Shown in pieces: positions 1 through 9,024 of a DNA stretch of 62,391 bases. The notes under the pieces were generated by a model. That model saw nothing but the letters and a program-made list of their open reading frames with translations. It ran no database searches and had not been told where the DNA came from. The stretch comes from Gracilaria domingensis. Lineage: Eukaryota; Rhodophyta; Florideophyceae; Gracilariales; Gracilariaceae. The stretch spans positions 1 to 62,391 of the forward strand of contig VCMS01000322.1 in the NCBI GenBank assembly GCA_022539475.1, written 5' to 3'. Positions within the stretch are counted from its first letter, which is position 1. Every line of letters starts with the position of its first letter. The position numbers and the translations under genes were made by a program.

Positions 1-46
1 ACTGCGGAGGCAGCTGGACGATGACGTTGTGCTTCTGTCCGCAAGA

Positions 47-1255
47 ATGGCACGTTCAAGTGTTTCTGGCGAGCGGTCTGGAACACAAGGGACACCTACT
101 CGGAGCAAGACGTACAGACGAATTCGTCAGAAGGTACCAAAGGTGAACCTCAATCAGTACCGGATGGTTGTTGTTACTGTTGACATCACTCTGGTGGACA
201 CTCCGCCCAATTTACTCCGTGGAGTAAGTAAACGCCACGTTGAAGCCCTTGTGAAGAGTATGGAGGAGCGGGGGATATTGCAGTCGATGGGTTCTCCAGT
301 GGTGGCCTTACAAGATGCTACTACGGGAGAGAGGGATACTGACAAGGGACGCCTAACGAAGAAGTGCTTCATTGTAGATGGTTTGCATCGTCTGAAAGCT
401 ATACAATATTTGGCAGGGACTGGTGCACCGAAGTGGAAGCGATTAGCCAAGTTTTGGCGTTGCAATCTGCTGATACGAAGAGATGGGAGGCCCATTGGGA
501 TGAAGGAATTGTTATGTGTTGCTTCGTACCTCAATGAGTCGACGAGTACCATGCGAAGGATGATGTTTGCAGACAAGATACACTCTATAGTTAGTGTGGT
601 CGCCATTCTAATTGAAGATGTTGAGGGGGTGACGCCGGCAGACGTGGATCCTGCAGAAGTGACAGAAGTGTTGAAGGAGAGCCAACTGATTGGGACTGTG
701 CAAGAGCGTCAGTACCTGAGATATGCCAATGTCGCCCTGCAACTCATGTCTCGTGAGGGAATGCTGGCCCATTTCGAGGATATATGTGAGACTGTGAGTG
801 ACATAGGTCTCACACATCTGTCCCATACTCCGCTATATGTTTTGGATGCCGAGGAGTTTTCCTTCATTCTTGATTGTCTTCAGATGTTTCTATTGAAGGG
901 CAAGTCGACGAAGACAAAGCAATGGAAAAGCTTTGAGGAGGTTCGAGGTTTCTTTTATGATAGAGCAGTGTCTCTGTTCCGCGCGGCTAGAGCAGTGAGG
1001 AATGAACTGAACGAGGAAGAGTCCATGGAAGTGTTCCTGAAACGCGAAGTCAGTCTTTCTGCTCCATCGAATGAAGATGACGTTGAAGACCCAGACAACA
1101 ACGCAGCTGTGTATCAGTTCCTTTTGGGACAAGTTGTGAACTTCAACACATTGCCGCGTGTTCGGAGCAGGACGAACTCAATTAGAACTGCCACGACTTC
1201 CGTTCAGAATCGATTGCGGACGATGCTCAAGGTAATTCCGCCCCCGCACCAGTGA
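47..1255 (+). CDS. ParB/Srx-like domain protein
   Basis: A protein of 402 residues if it starts at the ATG at 47; the frame is open to the left edge of the window, so the true start could lie outside. Residues about 60-125 look like a ParB/sulfiredoxin-like N-terminal domain: a helix (VSKRHVEALVKSMEERGI) is followed by a hydrophobic strand and FIVDGLHRLKA, which matches the ParB motif around the G-x-H-R box. In that superfamily the box binds a nucleotide or phosphate and some members cut DNA. The rest is helical with no recognised domain; the C-terminus is acidic. The stop overlaps the next frame by four bases (1252-1255), which is odd for a nuclear gene and suggests the two belong together. 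Role in DNA binding or processing is inference. Confidence 0.6.
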   Translation: MARSSVSGERSGTQGTPTRSKTYRRIRQKVPKVNLNQYRMVVVTVDITLVDTPPNLLRGVSKRHVEALVKSMEERGILQSMGSPVVALQDATTGERDTDKGRLTKKCFIVDGLHRLKAIQYLAGTGAPKWKRLAKFWRCNLLIRRDGRPIGMKELLCVASYLNESTSTMRRMMFADKIHSIVSVVAILIEDVEGVTPADVDPAEVTEVLKESQLIGTVQERQYLRYANVALQLMSREGMLAHFEDICETVSDIGLTHLSHTPLYVLDAEEFSFILDCLQMFLLKGKSTKTKQWKSFEEVRGFFYDRAVSLFRAARAVRNELNEEESMEVFLKREVSLSAPSNEDDVEDPDNNAAVYQFLLGQVVNFNTLPRVRSRTNSIRTATTSVQNRLRTMLKVIPPPHQ

Positions 1256-3147
1256 AGCAGTCCGTGACGAAGAGGAGGACTCCCGCTGCTGCTGCTGCAA
1301 CATCTGCCAGTGAAGAAGGGGAGCCGCGAAGAAGTGCACGAGAACGGGCGCAGGTGAGTTATAGGGAAATTGAGCACGGCCGAAATCGAGGTGCCATAGA
1401 AGTTCTGGATAGCTCTGAAGAAGAACAGCGGGCTCCGCCGAGGAAGAAACGGAGAAAGACTTTCACACAACAGATGAGATCTACTCTGAACAGCATGACA
1501 CCGGATGACCTGATGTCTCAACTAAATGAACATGTGCTGAGAGGAAGGTCGATGAAGGTTCAGTTCGTGGCATTGGGAGAGGGAGCGAATGCAGAGAACG
1601 CAGGCAGTTCTGCATTTGTGGATGACGAAGAGCTTCTTTCTGTGACAGTTCCACGGGTTGTCACCGTCGAGAAAGATGCTGCGCCAGACGATCAGCAAGA
1701 GACAGGTGGGGGGTCATTTGATGACGAGTTACCTACAGCTCTTCCGGAATCTGAGGAGCACGGACTTGTTCGAGGTGACCCATATGATGGCCCACTGAAC
1801 CCATCATGGTGCGGGTATGCCAGGCTGAGACCGCAGGAATGGCAAGGGAAGAACGTAATTGAGCACAAGGACCCCTGGCTCAGAGTCATTCACTTGCCGA
1901 AGGGACATAGGTCGGAGCTGCTAAGTGTCTCGAATCTCAGAGATGTACACCATCTTGTCTTTTGGCACGCTGCAAGGGCTGAACATCGCCTACGGGCGGA
2001 GACATTTGGTATGCAGTATCCTCGTACTCGACCGACAGGTATGGATGATGAAGAGGTGCTGTGGGTTGCTGCGAAGGAGCATGACGAATTTGGGCAAATG
2101 TTCTTCGCCCGAATGCAAGCTGAGCTAAGGCAGAATGGATATTGCGTGCTTGATGGCTTTGCGACGGATAATGGTGTCCCTAAATGGGAGGAGTTGGAAG
2201 AAGTTCGGGAGTTCGGAGATGTGTCGGGGAAGTTGGTGGACTTCTTCGAGAATGAGTATGGAGCGATGCCGGATATACGGAAAGGAGAGGAACAGAAGTC
2301 GTTTGTTCAAATAATCAACGATGATGAAGGATGGAAGGACGGTAGCGATGGACCATTTGAGGGGAGAGTGATGTCGACACGTTGGGGTACGGTGGAGAAG
2401 CCGGAGGATAATGAGGAGCTCAGGTGGGTTGTAAGGTCGCGTGCTTTACTTGATGTTCGAATGGGTACAATTGCTGCGGCTTTGGGACTATGGGACAATG
2501 AAAGGGAAGCTGTGAAGATGTACACTCCGAAAACTGGTGGTCGATTTCTGGGGACGACGAGAAAGTGCAAGCGCCAGACGCTGCACACCGACTTCAGTGG
2601 TCTGGTTACGAAGGAAACAATGAATACTGGCAACCCCGGATACTTTGTAATGGCCTCTGGGAAAGAGGGCTTTCCTCTCTGGGTGAGCGCTGGAAGCCAT
2701 CAACTGGTGGGGATGAACAACCAACAGTTGCGAGTGATGTCGGAGGTGTATCCAGCGAAGAAGATAATCATCCCACCGTACTCTGTATTCGTGGGCCGTG
2801 GTGATGTGACACATGCTGGAGCAAGTGGGAAGGACAAGGTGGATAGGCCCGAGTCTATGGATTTGCTGGTTAGATACCACATGTACATGGTACCAGAGGG
2901 CTACGCACTACCTGATGCTGTTCATCGGGTGCGGGATTTCCGACCCACGTTTGTCAATGGTGACGAGGAGGAGGAGGCGGAGGATGAACTGTTGTCCGAT
3001 AAGGAGGGTGGGGCGGTTGACATGGACGAAGACCAAGTGGTCGTGGAGATTGGTGTGGAAGCGGACGCCGGTAGAACCGAAGTGCTCGAGAGTAGTAGTG
3101 ATGACGATTTGCCAATAATGAGGCTGCGAGCGCCTCGAAGTGGATGA
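1252..3147 (+). CDS. 2-oxoglutarate/Fe(II) dioxygenase-like protein
   Basis: The frame opens at 1186 without an ATG; 1252 is a GTG, and the first ATG is at 1474. It may therefore be the 3' part of the preceding gene, joined by a frameshift or an intron I cannot place. Counting from 1252, the N-terminus is basic and acidic low-complexity (nuclear-type KKRRK near 65-69). Residues about 285-550 look like a double-stranded beta-helix dioxygenase: QTLHTDFSG gives the H445-x-D447 metal pair, SVFVGRGDVTHAGASG gives a distal His521, and LVRYHMYM gives Arg541 as candidate 2-oxoglutarate anchor. The C-terminal 80 residues are strongly acidic. The fold assignment rests on motif spacing only. Substrate is unknown; DNA-base, protein or small-molecule oxidation are all possible, and the ParB-like neighbour makes nucleic acid attractive. 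Confidence 0.6.
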   Translation: MKQSVTKRRTPAAAAATSASEEGEPRRSARERAQVSYREIEHGRNRGAIEVLDSSEEEQRAPPRKKRRKTFTQQMRSTLNSMTPDDLMSQLNEHVLRGRSMKVQFVALGEGANAENAGSSAFVDDEELLSVTVPRVVTVEKDAAPDDQQETGGGSFDDELPTALPESEEHGLVRGDPYDGPLNPSWCGYARLRPQEWQGKNVIEHKDPWLRVIHLPKGHRSELLSVSNLRDVHHLVFWHAARAEHRLRAETFGMQYPRTRPTGMDDEEVLWVAAKEHDEFGQMFFARMQAELRQNGYCVLDGFATDNGVPKWEELEEVREFGDVSGKLVDFFENEYGAMPDIRKGEEQKSFVQIINDDEGWKDGSDGPFEGRVMSTRWGTVEKPEDNEELRWVVRSRALLDVRMGTIAAALGLWDNEREAVKMYTPKTGGRFLGTTRKCKRQTLHTDFSGLVTKETMNTGNPGYFVMASGKEGFPLWVSAGSHQLVGMNNQQLRVMSEVYPAKKIIIPPYSVFVGRGDVTHAGASGKDKVDRPESMDLLVRYHMYMVPEGYALPDAVHRVRDFRPTFVNGDEEEEAEDELLSDKEGGAVDMDEDQVVVEIGVEADAGRTEVLESSSDDDLPIMRLRAPRSG

Positions 3148-3482
3148 GAATGAGATGATTAGTAAATTATGTGTGTCTTGCGAGTATTAAGAGTAGTATA
3201 CTATTACAAGGCTATACATATGAACATAGAAAAGGTGCGGCAGGCTGGTAATTGAACAAATGTCAAACGTCTTTGGTCCAGTTGCGTCTAATTGCAACAT
3301 GCCAAATGCTCGGTATCGTTAACATCATTGGTGGCACCAGTCAATTCGCAATTGAACATGTAGCGTCCTAACACTTCTGAAACTGCACTTAAGGTTGCTT
3401 TTAAGAGAAGTTGAAACTGAGAAGTCTATACAGTTCCTGTCTATGCGGTACTTGTGGCAGTATGGTGACTGTATCAGGAAAA
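3148..3482. other. Intergenic region
   Basis: AT-richer spacer between the dioxygenase-like gene and the HAD-like gene. I see no gene, RNA or clear repeat; it should hold the 3' end of the former and the promoter of the latter. Confidence 0.5.
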
Positions 3483-4322
3483 ATGGCAGAGGAACAGAGA
3501 GACTTGGCGGAAATTTCACCAAATACCTTGTCTAAGTTCATATATGCCAATGGTTACGGTATATTAAGTTCCGTTGATGGAACGTTGAGAAGAGAAGGAG
3601 AGTCAATTCCAGAAGAAGTTGTGAAGTGTATGAAGTTCATTGACGAACGTGTTGGTTTCGGACTTGTCACAGGGGGTGATGTGGGCGACGTGGAGGGGAA
3701 AATGGAAGGACTCGGAGACTATAAGTTTGGTGTCTCGGCGAATCATGGAGCTTTCCTGCGTTTCTCTGACGAGAGGGAAATTAAGGGTGCATTCAATGAT
3801 CACACCCTTGACCACACTGTTGACGGACTACTGTTCCTGGCAAGGGATTTGAATAGGAGGCATGGTATTGTGAATGATGATGACAAGGGGTTCGTGGAGA
3901 CCAGAAGTGATAGTGGCCTTCCCAATTTCGTGTACAACAAACTGTGGCAGTGGAAAGAAGAAGTGGATTCTGCTATTGGGGACCTGTTGCAGAAGATGGA
4001 TGCGTTTGTTATCTATCCCGGCGATAAAAGTTGCGAAATTGTGGACAAGCGATACACAAAAGGAAGCGGAGGAGAAAATCTTGTGGATAATGAACCGAGA
4101 TTTATTGATACGGATGACGTCGTGACGTTCGGAAGTGCTTTGAGCGACGGGCCTTTGCATGAGGTAGGCGTGTACGGCGTTCACGTCAAAGAAGATTGTA
4201 TCCCGGGTGGAGTACACAACCTGTTCGAAAGCGTGGAGGATGTACATTCGACAATTATGTTGGTGGCTCTGTTGTACGGCTACGAGGAAAAGCAGCACGA
4301 TAAAAACCACCATGAATCATAA
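3483..4322 (+). CDS. HAD phosphatase-like protein, nucleophile Asp replaced
   Basis: The start at 3483 gives 279 residues and aligns residue for residue with the paralogue on the other strand; an in-frame ATG at 3462 is an alternative. It is a HAD-IIB-type protein, the group that holds trehalose-phosphate and mannosyl-3-phosphoglycerate phosphatases. Motif I is ILSSVDGTL: the first Asp of D-x-D-G-T, the covalent nucleophile, is Ser30, while Asp32 is kept. Motif II has LVTGGD. A late lysine lies in YTKGSGG, and motif IV reads FGSALSDGPL, where the usual GD is GS. The protein is therefore predicted to be catalytically dead or altered. Its 3' end faces the paralogue with 52 bp between the stops, so the pair looks like an inverted duplication. 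Substrate unknown. Confidence 0.7.
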   Translation: MAEEQRDLAEISPNTLSKFIYANGYGILSSVDGTLRREGESIPEEVVKCMKFIDERVGFGLVTGGDVGDVEGKMEGLGDYKFGVSANHGAFLRFSDEREIKGAFNDHTLDHTVDGLLFLARDLNRRHGIVNDDDKGFVETRSDSGLPNFVYNKLWQWKEEVDSAIGDLLQKMDAFVIYPGDKSCEIVDKRYTKGSGGENLVDNEPRFIDTDDVVTFGSALSDGPLHEVGVYGVHVKEDCIPGGVHNLFESVEDVHSTIMLVALLYGYEEKQHDKNHHES

Positions 4323-4374
4323 AAGGGTATTGAGATATATACGACACTTTTATTACTGAGATCTCATATCATAG

Positions 4375-5247
4375 CTAAGTATTACAGGCATCGTAGCACT
4401 TGAAACAAATTCCAAGAGCATTTCTAAACCATTGACACTTGCATTTTCTGTACCCGTACAGTTCTGCCACCCTTCTGATGGTCTCATGCACGTCCTCCAC
4501 CCCATCAACAAGATATGTTACCGCTGCTGGATGGTCTTCTCCCTTCACATGAACTGCCAGGGTTGCCATTTGTTATAGAGGGCCATCATTGGAAGCATTC
4601 CCGAAAGCAACGATTAAATGTGTGTCGAACTGGGGGTCGTTTTCAACCAAGGCTAGCGCCCCACTATTTTTCGTGAAACGAATGTCCCCTATGTCACAGT
4701 TTTCATCTTGAGGGTACGCAACCAGGTTCGGAAAGGATGTCAACACTTTTGAAATACCGGAGTTAACTTCTGTTTTCCACTTCGACAGTCCATTGTACGT
4801 GAAGTTAGGGAGTCCACTGTCTTTTCTAGTGCTCACCACTGCTTGTTGACGCTCTTCGTGAAGTCCGTGCGATTCATTTAATGAGAGTGCAAGTCTCTCA
4901 AGTTCGGCTGCACATCTTTCGTAGCCTTCCCTGTCAAAGTCCTGATCAATTTCGGTGCCATTGGATAATCTCACCCGTGCGCCTTGGTTTCCAGAGATGC
5001 CAAAAGTGTTGCCACCCAGGTGCTCCATGAAACTCTCGGCGTCCTCTATATCTCGCCTAGTAGCAATTCTGAAACCAACGCGTGCGTTGATGTACTTCAT
5101 GCATTTGACTGTTTCGGCAGGAATGTTCTCCCCAGCTCTTTCCAGAGTACCGTCAACATCACTAATCACGGCGTAGCCATTTTCGAATATTTCGTTAGCC
5201 AGCTGCTGAGGAGTTACTTCTTGGGCTCTAACTTCCGAGTTATACAT
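4375..5247 (-). pseudogene. HAD phosphatase paralogue with an in-frame stop
   Basis: Paralogue of the convergent gene at 3483-4322. From the ATG at 5247, motif I is intact (VISDVDGTL, Asp30 and Asp32). The frame runs 224 codons to TAA at 4573-4575, directly after FGNASNDGPL, then stays open in the same frame to a stop at 4375. The post-stop peptide (AVHVKGEDH, DGVEDVHETI, ELYGY) aligns without gaps to the C-terminus of the other copy, where the stop position is His. A single substitution such as CAA to TAA would explain it. The truncated product would lack the last 65 residues but keep the catalytic Asp pair. It may be a young pseudogene, a functional truncated enzyme, a readthrough gene or a sequence error. 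Confidence 0.7.
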
Positions 5248-5843
5248 GTTTTGAAAGCTTTCGAAAGGGTTCGTTTTGCAAATGGGTGTGGGTATACGAA
5301 TGAGAAGGATGTGATTGATGTTCACAAGGTGTTTCGTAGTATAAAAAGAGTCTAAGAACGACCATATACGGGTATTGTAGTACTGTTTTAAAACGTTACT
5401 AGGAGGAGAAGTTTTTGCATCGATTTGAAGTAAAGAAAGGATGATTTAGTCATAAATTATATGTACGGGTTCAAGTGGGTAAAGAAAACTGTAAATATCT
5501 TTAACATGAGCTTAGAAATCAAGAAGAGTAAAACAACCTCCATTATGGGTTGAAACCCATAAAAGGTTTACCTTACTTTATACGGGTGCCCCAAGTAATG
5601 CAAACGCTTAGTTCTTCAGAAATATCACAATTTTTGTACTTGTTTCGTTACTAGTATCGTGCACTTTAATGATATGGAATGACCATTTTCTATCTAGCAA
5701 AATCTTAACAAAGTATTAGTGATAACGGATGTAGGATTTAAAGGGGCATATTTGAACCACAGAAGGAAGAACAATATAAGTAATGTAATAGGAACAGGTC
5801 ATTTCGATAAAGTAAGTTTTATGTCTAACTATGTCTAAAAGGT
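5248..5843. other. AT-rich intergenic region with a hairpin
   Basis: About 600 bp upstream of the minus-strand HAD gene and downstream of the minus-strand reductase-like gene. No coding signal. It contains a stem-loop at 5535-5568: inner arms ATGGGTT/AACCCAT with a two-base loop, and outer arms AACCT/AGGTT separated by short internal loops. Confidence 0.5.
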
Positions 5844-6764
5844 TCAGAACACCGAAAAGTCATGTGTTCTAACCTCAAAGCTGGGGGATAACTTTTCCTT
5901 AACAACGTTGACGTAGTTTGTATGAAAAGGAGCGGGGTCCCCGCCTACAATGTTTCTTTCTTGGCGGGAAAAGTCGTAGAAGTACGCGTTCCTAAACTGA
6001 AAGTCGGAGAAAGAAGTAGGGAAGCCAACGAGAGTTTTCCCATATGCAAGAAGTCGCCCAACGGTCTCTTCCAGGTTGAAAGTAGTAGCTGTCTTAAGCG
6101 AAACTATCTTCAACAGCTCTTTCATTATTGTGAGCACAACCGTACTGCACTCCGTAGCGACTACGTCCATAGGAATGAAACCTCTTGAGGCCCCGACGAT
6201 GTTGAACGATGATAGCCACACGAGCTTCTCATAATAGCTTACGAGAAATGTGTCTTCGTCGACAACCCCGCAAGTGAGACCCATAGACCTAAACCTGTCT
6301 GCAACGTTGGAGGCCCACTTTCCTGTTGCGACAGTGAGACCATCCGGACTTTGAGGAGTGACACCATCCTGCGGAGCTGCGTTTCTTGAGGGGACACCAA
6401 CGTATAGGACAACTTTTGAACATTTGTCCACACCGAGCTTCGAAAGCAATGGTATGATGTCTCCATTCTGGAAGAAAACGAGATTCTCTCTGAGCGAATA
6501 AGGGCAAGCCTGAATTACGGTCTCCAGGGTGTTCGTTCTTCCACAAACTAGTATCGGTACATCAGAAAGATGAGAGGTAGCAGCCATGCTGCAGAATTCG
6601 TGTGCGGAAATGACCGTATCTTCTTCGTTCGCCAGCATGGTACCTATACGCCCCCTTCCAACAATAACGGCGCGAGTCCTTCGGGCGGGAGATGAGGCCT
6701 GAGGGACGTCAGAGTATCTGGGACTCGGAGGCGGAGTCGGAGGCATGTCGGACTGGGAGTTCAT
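5844..6764 (-). CDS. Ketopantoate reductase-like (ApbA/PanE) protein
   Basis: The ATG at 6764 gives 306 residues (MNSQSDMPP...); the upstream extension has no ATG. A proline-rich leader of about 30 residues precedes a Rossmann strand RAVIVGRGRIGTML with the G-x-G-x-x-G dinucleotide motif at residues 36-41. Then come ILVCGRTNTL and LVFFQNGDI, which match the NADPH-binding domain of 2-dehydropantoate 2-reductase relatives. The C-terminal half (DEDTFLVSYYEKLVWLSSFN) matches the helical ApbA/PanE C-terminal domain that carries the catalytic Lys (in YYEKLVW here). PanE makes pantoate for coenzyme A, but many eukaryotic relatives have unknown substrates, so I claim only family membership. The last residues diverge from typical PanE. 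Intronless. Confidence 0.65.
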   Translation of the reverse strand: MNSQSDMPPTPPPSPRYSDVPQASSPARRTRAVIVGRGRIGTMLANEEDTVISAHEFCSMAATSHLSDVPILVCGRTNTLETVIQACPYSLRENLVFFQNGDIIPLLSKLGVDKCSKVVLYVGVPSRNAAPQDGVTPQSPDGLTVATGKWASNVADRFRSMGLTCGVVDEDTFLVSYYEKLVWLSSFNIVGASRGFIPMDVVATECSTVVLTIMKELLKIVSLKTATTFNLEETVGRLLAYGKTLVGFPTSFSDFQFRNAYFYDFSRQERNIVGGDPAPFHTNYVNVVKEKLSPSFEVRTHDFSVF

Positions 6765-7161
6765 TGCAAGTGTTCGATTGTTTTTGTGTGACGATAAAAA
6801 GGGAAGATGGGGCGGAGAACTGCTGGGGTAAAGAGTGATACGTAAGTACAAACGGTTGGGAAGCGCAGAACGGGAACATGGTTCACTTTGTGAAACTGAG
6901 CGAAATGTATGATATGTGATTGTACTGAATGAATGATAGGGCTTGTATGAGACGACAAGCCACAAAGTGTGATGATGTTTTATGAAAGGTAGGTGGAACA
7001 GTAGAAAGTGTGCAATGAATGAAACTGATTTCGAACCTGAGTTGTAAAGTAGTTGTAAAGTACGAGTTACGGGGAGCTTGAATACAGGATGAAAGGAGCC
7101 ATTTTGGCTTCATAAATGAGGTGAACGGGTTTTATAGCTTCAATCGGATTGCCATAATTAA
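6765..7161. other. Intergenic region
   Basis: Upstream of the reductase-like gene and ending at the epimerase fragment. It is pyrimidine/purine-skewed with no reading frame I can support. Confidence 0.4.
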
Positions 7162-7461
7162 AAGGATGGAGTTGCGTTGCGCCCGAATACGTCTATAAAG
7201 GTCGTAGAAGCACTTATGAAGGAAGGAGTTGTAGACATGTTATTGTTGATGACGGTGGAGCCAGGGTTTGGAGGACAGGCGTTTATGGAGGGTGTTCTTG
7301 ATAAGGTGCGACATGCAGGTATAAATGGACATGGAGGTATTGGACTGAGTACTGTGAAAGCAGTAGTGAAGGCCGGTGCAAACATTTCAGTTGCAGGATC
7401 TGCCATCTTTGGCTCGAGTAACCCAGCTCATGTCATAGCTGGTTTTCGAAAGGTTGGTTAG
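7162..7461 (+). pseudogene. Ribulose-phosphate 3-epimerase fragment
   Basis: About 99 codons matching the C-terminal part of ribulose-5-phosphate 3-epimerase, a TIM-barrel enzyme of the Calvin and pentose phosphate cycles. The signs are GVALRPNTSI, the hallmark MTVEPGFGGQAFM, GGIGLSTV and ISVAGSAIFG. A TAA at 7159-7161 sits immediately upstream in frame, and nothing upstream encodes the first half, which holds further metal and catalytic residues. Compared with the family there is also a loss of roughly eight residues between KVRHAG and NGHGGIG. It is therefore a decayed partial copy. The full gene must be elsewhere in the genome. Confidence 0.75.
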
Positions 7462-7532
7462 AGATAATGGCATAAAATTATTGTTTATTACATTGTTCCC
7501 TTTACGTGTTATCACAACTAAACTCTCCGTCT

Positions 7533-7870
7533 CCATTGGAGATGTATTTCTCTTGTATGACAACCGGGAAAGGATGTGAGAGAACATCAATATATCCCCA
7601 GTGGACGCTGAGAGGGAGGATGAACTACTCTACGTGCTACCATTGTTACCCATCCGGTGTCGAGTGGTGACATATTCTTTTTTTGTCACAACCCACAAAG
7701 GATGTGACGGAAGAAGAACATGCCCCCAGTCGCGACAGAGGGTGAGCAACTCTAAGTACAATCACTAGTCCCTAGCTTGCCTCCACTGGCAATATCTTCC
7801 TGTTTTGCTATAACCATCGAGTGGGGTTATGGTGGAAGAGAAAAATATCGCCGGTCGAGGCGAGGTGGGT
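7533..7870. repeat. Three diverged copies of a ~130-bp tandem unit
   Basis: Three stretches, near 7533-7620, 7663-7742 and 7785-7870, share the same order of blocks. Each has a short run like CCA(C/T)TGG, an A/T-T-T-C-T-T-rich stretch, a segment like ACAACC..AAAGGATGTGA, then a GAAGA-GAAC/AAT block followed by CCCCAGT-like and GAGAGG-like ends. Identity is low, so the copies are old. The surrounding spacer from 7462 to the coiled-coil gene at 8095 holds nothing else I can identify. Confidence 0.35.
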
Positions 7871-8094
7871 GGGGACTATGTGAAGAGGGGACAGAGAGAT
7901 GGCGCTTAAATAGTGGAAGGTGCGGAGGTGTACAGTGGATGTTTTGGCGGGAAACGGGATGAGGGAAACAGGGACAATCTTGGTGCTGGATATAGCCCGT
8001 GTGGTTGGACAGTGGGGGTGGACAGCACAGTTTAGCTCGATTGCACTGTATCGCAGCGGAAACTTCGATCCAACTACTACTTCTTCTTCTGAAG

Positions 8095-9024
8095 ATGTCG
8101 AACGGATACGTGAAGGATGAGGAGCTGTGGGTGCTGTTGGAGGGGAAGGAGGTACCGCAGACGCCGTCACCAAAGCGGGAAGAGGACGTGATTACGGCGG
8201 CTGGTCGGATGTCGCAGAAGAAGGAAGTGGCTGATGAAGGAAAGAAGTGTGAGGCGAGGAGAGGGGATGGTGATGAGGTGGAGAAGGGGGTAGAATTGGA
8301 GGTGGAGGGGGTCGCAATGGAGAGAAGGCGTGCGGTGCATCTGAGTCAGTTAGAGGTTGGAGACCAGATAGAGAGTGGGGGCGGAGAGGGTGACAGGGAG
8401 ATGCGGTTTGTGGGGGAGATGAAGGCGAGGGTGGGGATGTTGGGGTTGGTGATGAAGGAGCAACTGGACGATGGAATTGTGGAGATTGTAACGGAAATGA
8501 GCGGTGTGGTGCTGAGTGGGGGTGGTAGTGGTGTTTCGGTTGAGGCGATTTCGAGCCTGCGGAATTCGTTGTCGGTATTGGGAGTGGAGATGAGAAATCA
8601 TGTGTATGGGATAGTGGAGTGTGCGGGAAGGGAGGTTGGAGAGTTGCGGGAGGAGAATAGGGTTCTGAACGAGAGGTTGGACGTGCTGGAGAAGGAGGTG
8701 AAGGAGCTGTGCAAGAGGCAAAGATTGGTGGAAGAGGAGACGGTGAAAGGAGGTGTGGAGGGAAAGACGGAGAAGGGAAGTGTGGGAAGGGTGGCGGTGC
8801 AGAAGGGGTCTCCTGTGACACCGAAGACAAAGGGTGGTGGGGTTGGGGATGGGAAGAGCCGTCTGAAGAAGAGGCGTAAGGAGATGAAGAAGGTGGAGGA
8901 GGAGGTGCCGCGGGAGGGAGTGGGAGCTCCGGTGGTGACTGGGTTTAGGAGTGCGGCGGAGGTAGCGCGGACTGCGAAGGGGATTCTGAGGGGACAGGAG
9001 GAGAGAAGGATGGGAGGGATTTGA
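8095..9024 (+). CDS. Coiled-coil protein, unknown function
   Basis: The first ATG in frame, at 8095, gives 309 residues (MSNGYVKDEELW). Not recognised. It is rich in Glu, Lys, Gly and Val. Residues about 185-230 form a clear heptad coiled coil (LREENRVLNERLDVLEKEV), followed by a basic Lys/Arg-rich segment (RLKKRRKEMKKVEEE) and a small terminal helix. A coiled coil followed by a basic region resembles nucleic-acid-binding ORF1 or Gag-like proteins of mobile elements, but no zinc knuckle or RRM is visible, so this is a guess. The coding strand is strikingly purine-rich, which leaves long proline- and histidine-rich frames open on the opposite strand; I judged those to be shadows because only the plus strand shows heptad structure. 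In 9025-9300 the same G-rich bias continues with short frames, perhaps a decayed continuation. Confidence 0.5.
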   Translation: MSNGYVKDEELWVLLEGKEVPQTPSPKREEDVITAAGRMSQKKEVADEGKKCEARRGDGDEVEKGVELEVEGVAMERRRAVHLSQLEVGDQIESGGGEGDREMRFVGEMKARVGMLGLVMKEQLDDGIVEIVTEMSGVVLSGGGSGVSVEAISSLRNSLSVLGVEMRNHVYGIVECAGREVGELREENRVLNERLDVLEKEVKELCKRQRLVEEETVKGGVEGKTEKGSVGRVAVQKGSPVTPKTKGGGVGDGKSRLKKRRKEMKKVEEEVPREGVGAPVVTGFRSAAEVARTAKGILRGQEERRMGGI

